Assembly: GCA_003165495.1 (NCBI GenBank)
Contig: PMMB01000078.1
Location: 1 to 6,558, forward strand
Source of the DNA: Gammaproteobacteria bacterium
Lineage (GTDB): Bacteria; Pseudomonadota; Gammaproteobacteria; Steroidobacterales; Steroidobacteraceae
DNA length: 6,558 bases
Direction: 5' to 3'
Position numbers and translations under genes: made by a program. The number at the start of each line of letters is the position of its first letter. The first letter of the stretch is position 1. The notes under the pieces are model-generated. The model worked only from the letters and a program-made list of their open reading frames with translations, ran no database searches and had not been told where the DNA came from. Below, piece after piece: positions 5,840-6,558 of the stretch.

Positions 5840-6558
5840 GAATCCTTGAGCTTGGCGGCCACTAGGGCATAGGCCTCACGAAACGGAATGCCTTCCTTGG
5901 CCACCAAGGCGTTCGCAGCGGCGGCGGCATGAATACCTGGATCGAGCCGAATATTTTCCGGCCGAAAGCTCACCCCGTCGAGAGCGCTCGGCAATATCTC
6001 AAGCGTCTGCAGACAGGAATCGACGCCGCGGAACAACGGCGGTTTGATCAGTTGCAAATCCCGGTGATAACCCGAGGTCAGCTTTTGCGTAATCCCGAGC
6101 ACTTCGTTGAGCGCCGCTTGCGCAACAGCACTGCGTCCGCGCACCAATTCGAATACATCGGGATTGCGCTTTTGCGGCATGATCGAAGAACCGGTGGTAA
6201 ACGCTTCCGGAAGAGACACGAAACCGAATTCTTGCGTGTAAAAAAGCATCAAGTCGGCCGCGAGACGTCCCGTGTCCTGCGCGAGCAGGGTGATTTCAAA
6301 CAACAGCTGCGCCTCGGCCTTGCCGCGGGATAGCTGTACCGCCGTCACCGGCTCTTGAGTGACGGCAAATCCCAGACGCCGCCGCGTTTCCTCGCGGCTG
6401 AGCTCGAGATTCGGCGTCCCGTACCCGGCCGCGGATCCCAGAGGATTTTTACCGATGCGCCTCTGCGTGAGATCTAGACCCACGGCATCGTCGCGAATTT
6501 CCGCGGCAAAGCCCTGCGCCCACAGCGCGACGGTGCTCGGCATCGCCTGCTGCATGTG
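5836..6558 (-). CDS. argH: Argininosuccinate lyase, C-terminal 240 residues (N-terminus beyond the right edge)
   Basis: ArgH splits argininosuccinate into arginine and fumarate, the last step of arginine synthesis, as a cytoplasmic homotetramer. The window has the last 240 codons and the TGA at 5836-5838; the start is missing. Visible residues (counted from the ATG at 6555) include NPLGSAAGYGTP (37-48), QLSRGKAEAQ (74-83) and the mobile catalytic loop GSSIMPQKRNPD (122-133), the signature of the fumarase/aspartase superfamily; S123 or S124 is the expected catalytic serine. The N-terminal signature regions lie outside. The protein ends about 15 residues after IPFREAYALVAAKL, where E. coli ArgH continues for roughly 50-60 more. 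This short ending, with EPVTAVQLSRGKAEAQ, resembles the Xanthomonas-type enzyme as I remember it, so it is probably normal for the lineage and not a truncation. The next gene overlaps by four bases. Confidence 0.95.
   Translation of the reverse strand, partial: HMQQAMPSTVALWAQGFAAEIRDDAVGLDLTQRRIGKNPLGSAAGYGTPNLELSREETRRRLGFAVTQEPVTAVQLSRGKAEAQLLFEITLLAQDTGRLAADLMLFYTQEFGFVSLPEAFTTGSSIMPQKRNPDVFELVRGRSAVAQAALNEVLGITQKLTSGYHRDLQLIKPPLFRGVDSCLQTLEILPSALDGVSFRPENIRLDPGIHAAAAANALVAKEGIPFREAYALVAAKLKDS
5843..5847 (-). promoter_or_regulatory. Ribosome binding site of the thioesterase gene, inside argH
   Basis: AAGGA on the minus strand within the last argH codons. It lies 3, 6 and 9 bases from the three tandem ATGs (5839, 5836, 5833), so the second or third is better placed than the first. 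Its position inside argH fits coupled translation. Confidence 0.6.

Overview
The window looks like ordinary chromosome from a GC-rich, Gram-negative gammaproteobacterium. The evidence is an LPS-assembly lipoprotein of the LptM type, an outer-membrane beta-barrel, a periplasmic FkpA-type chaperone, and an argininosuccinate lyase whose sequence and short C-terminus resemble, from memory, the version in Xanthomonadales and relatives. Coding is dense and the genes read as intact. No tRNA, rRNA, CRISPR array, transposon or prophage gene is visible.

Layout. Positions 1-1757 (minus) hold the first 585 codons of polA, which runs off the left edge. Directly upstream of it on the same strand is lptM (1779-1976). 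A 97-base divergent gap (1977-2073) separates lptM from a plus-strand outer-membrane beta-barrel gene (2074-2697). The gap carries a good match to a sigma-E/ECF promoter facing the barrel gene, a TATACT box facing lptM, and two inverted repeats. Next on the plus strand is a lipoprotein phosphoesterase of the AcpA/phospholipase C family (2797-4491). It converges on a minus-strand series that reads argH (partial, enters at 6558) -> YdiI-type hotdog thioesterase (5399-5839) -> fkpA-like isomerase (4555-5352).

How the genes relate. Four products act in the envelope: LptM (LPS translocon assembly), the small barrel, the lipid-anchored phosphatase and the FkpA chaperone that helps outer-membrane proteins fold. 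The other three are cytoplasmic housekeeping functions: DNA polymerase I, arginine biosynthesis and acyl-CoA hydrolysis. argH and the thioesterase gene overlap by four bases and are probably translationally coupled.

I did not find a new multi-gene system. The observations most worth following are regulatory: the sigma-E-like promoter of the barrel gene, and three genes (lptM, the phosphatase, fkpA) with a -10-like hexamer only 6-7 bases before the ATG and no Shine-Dalgarno, as expected for leaderless mRNAs.
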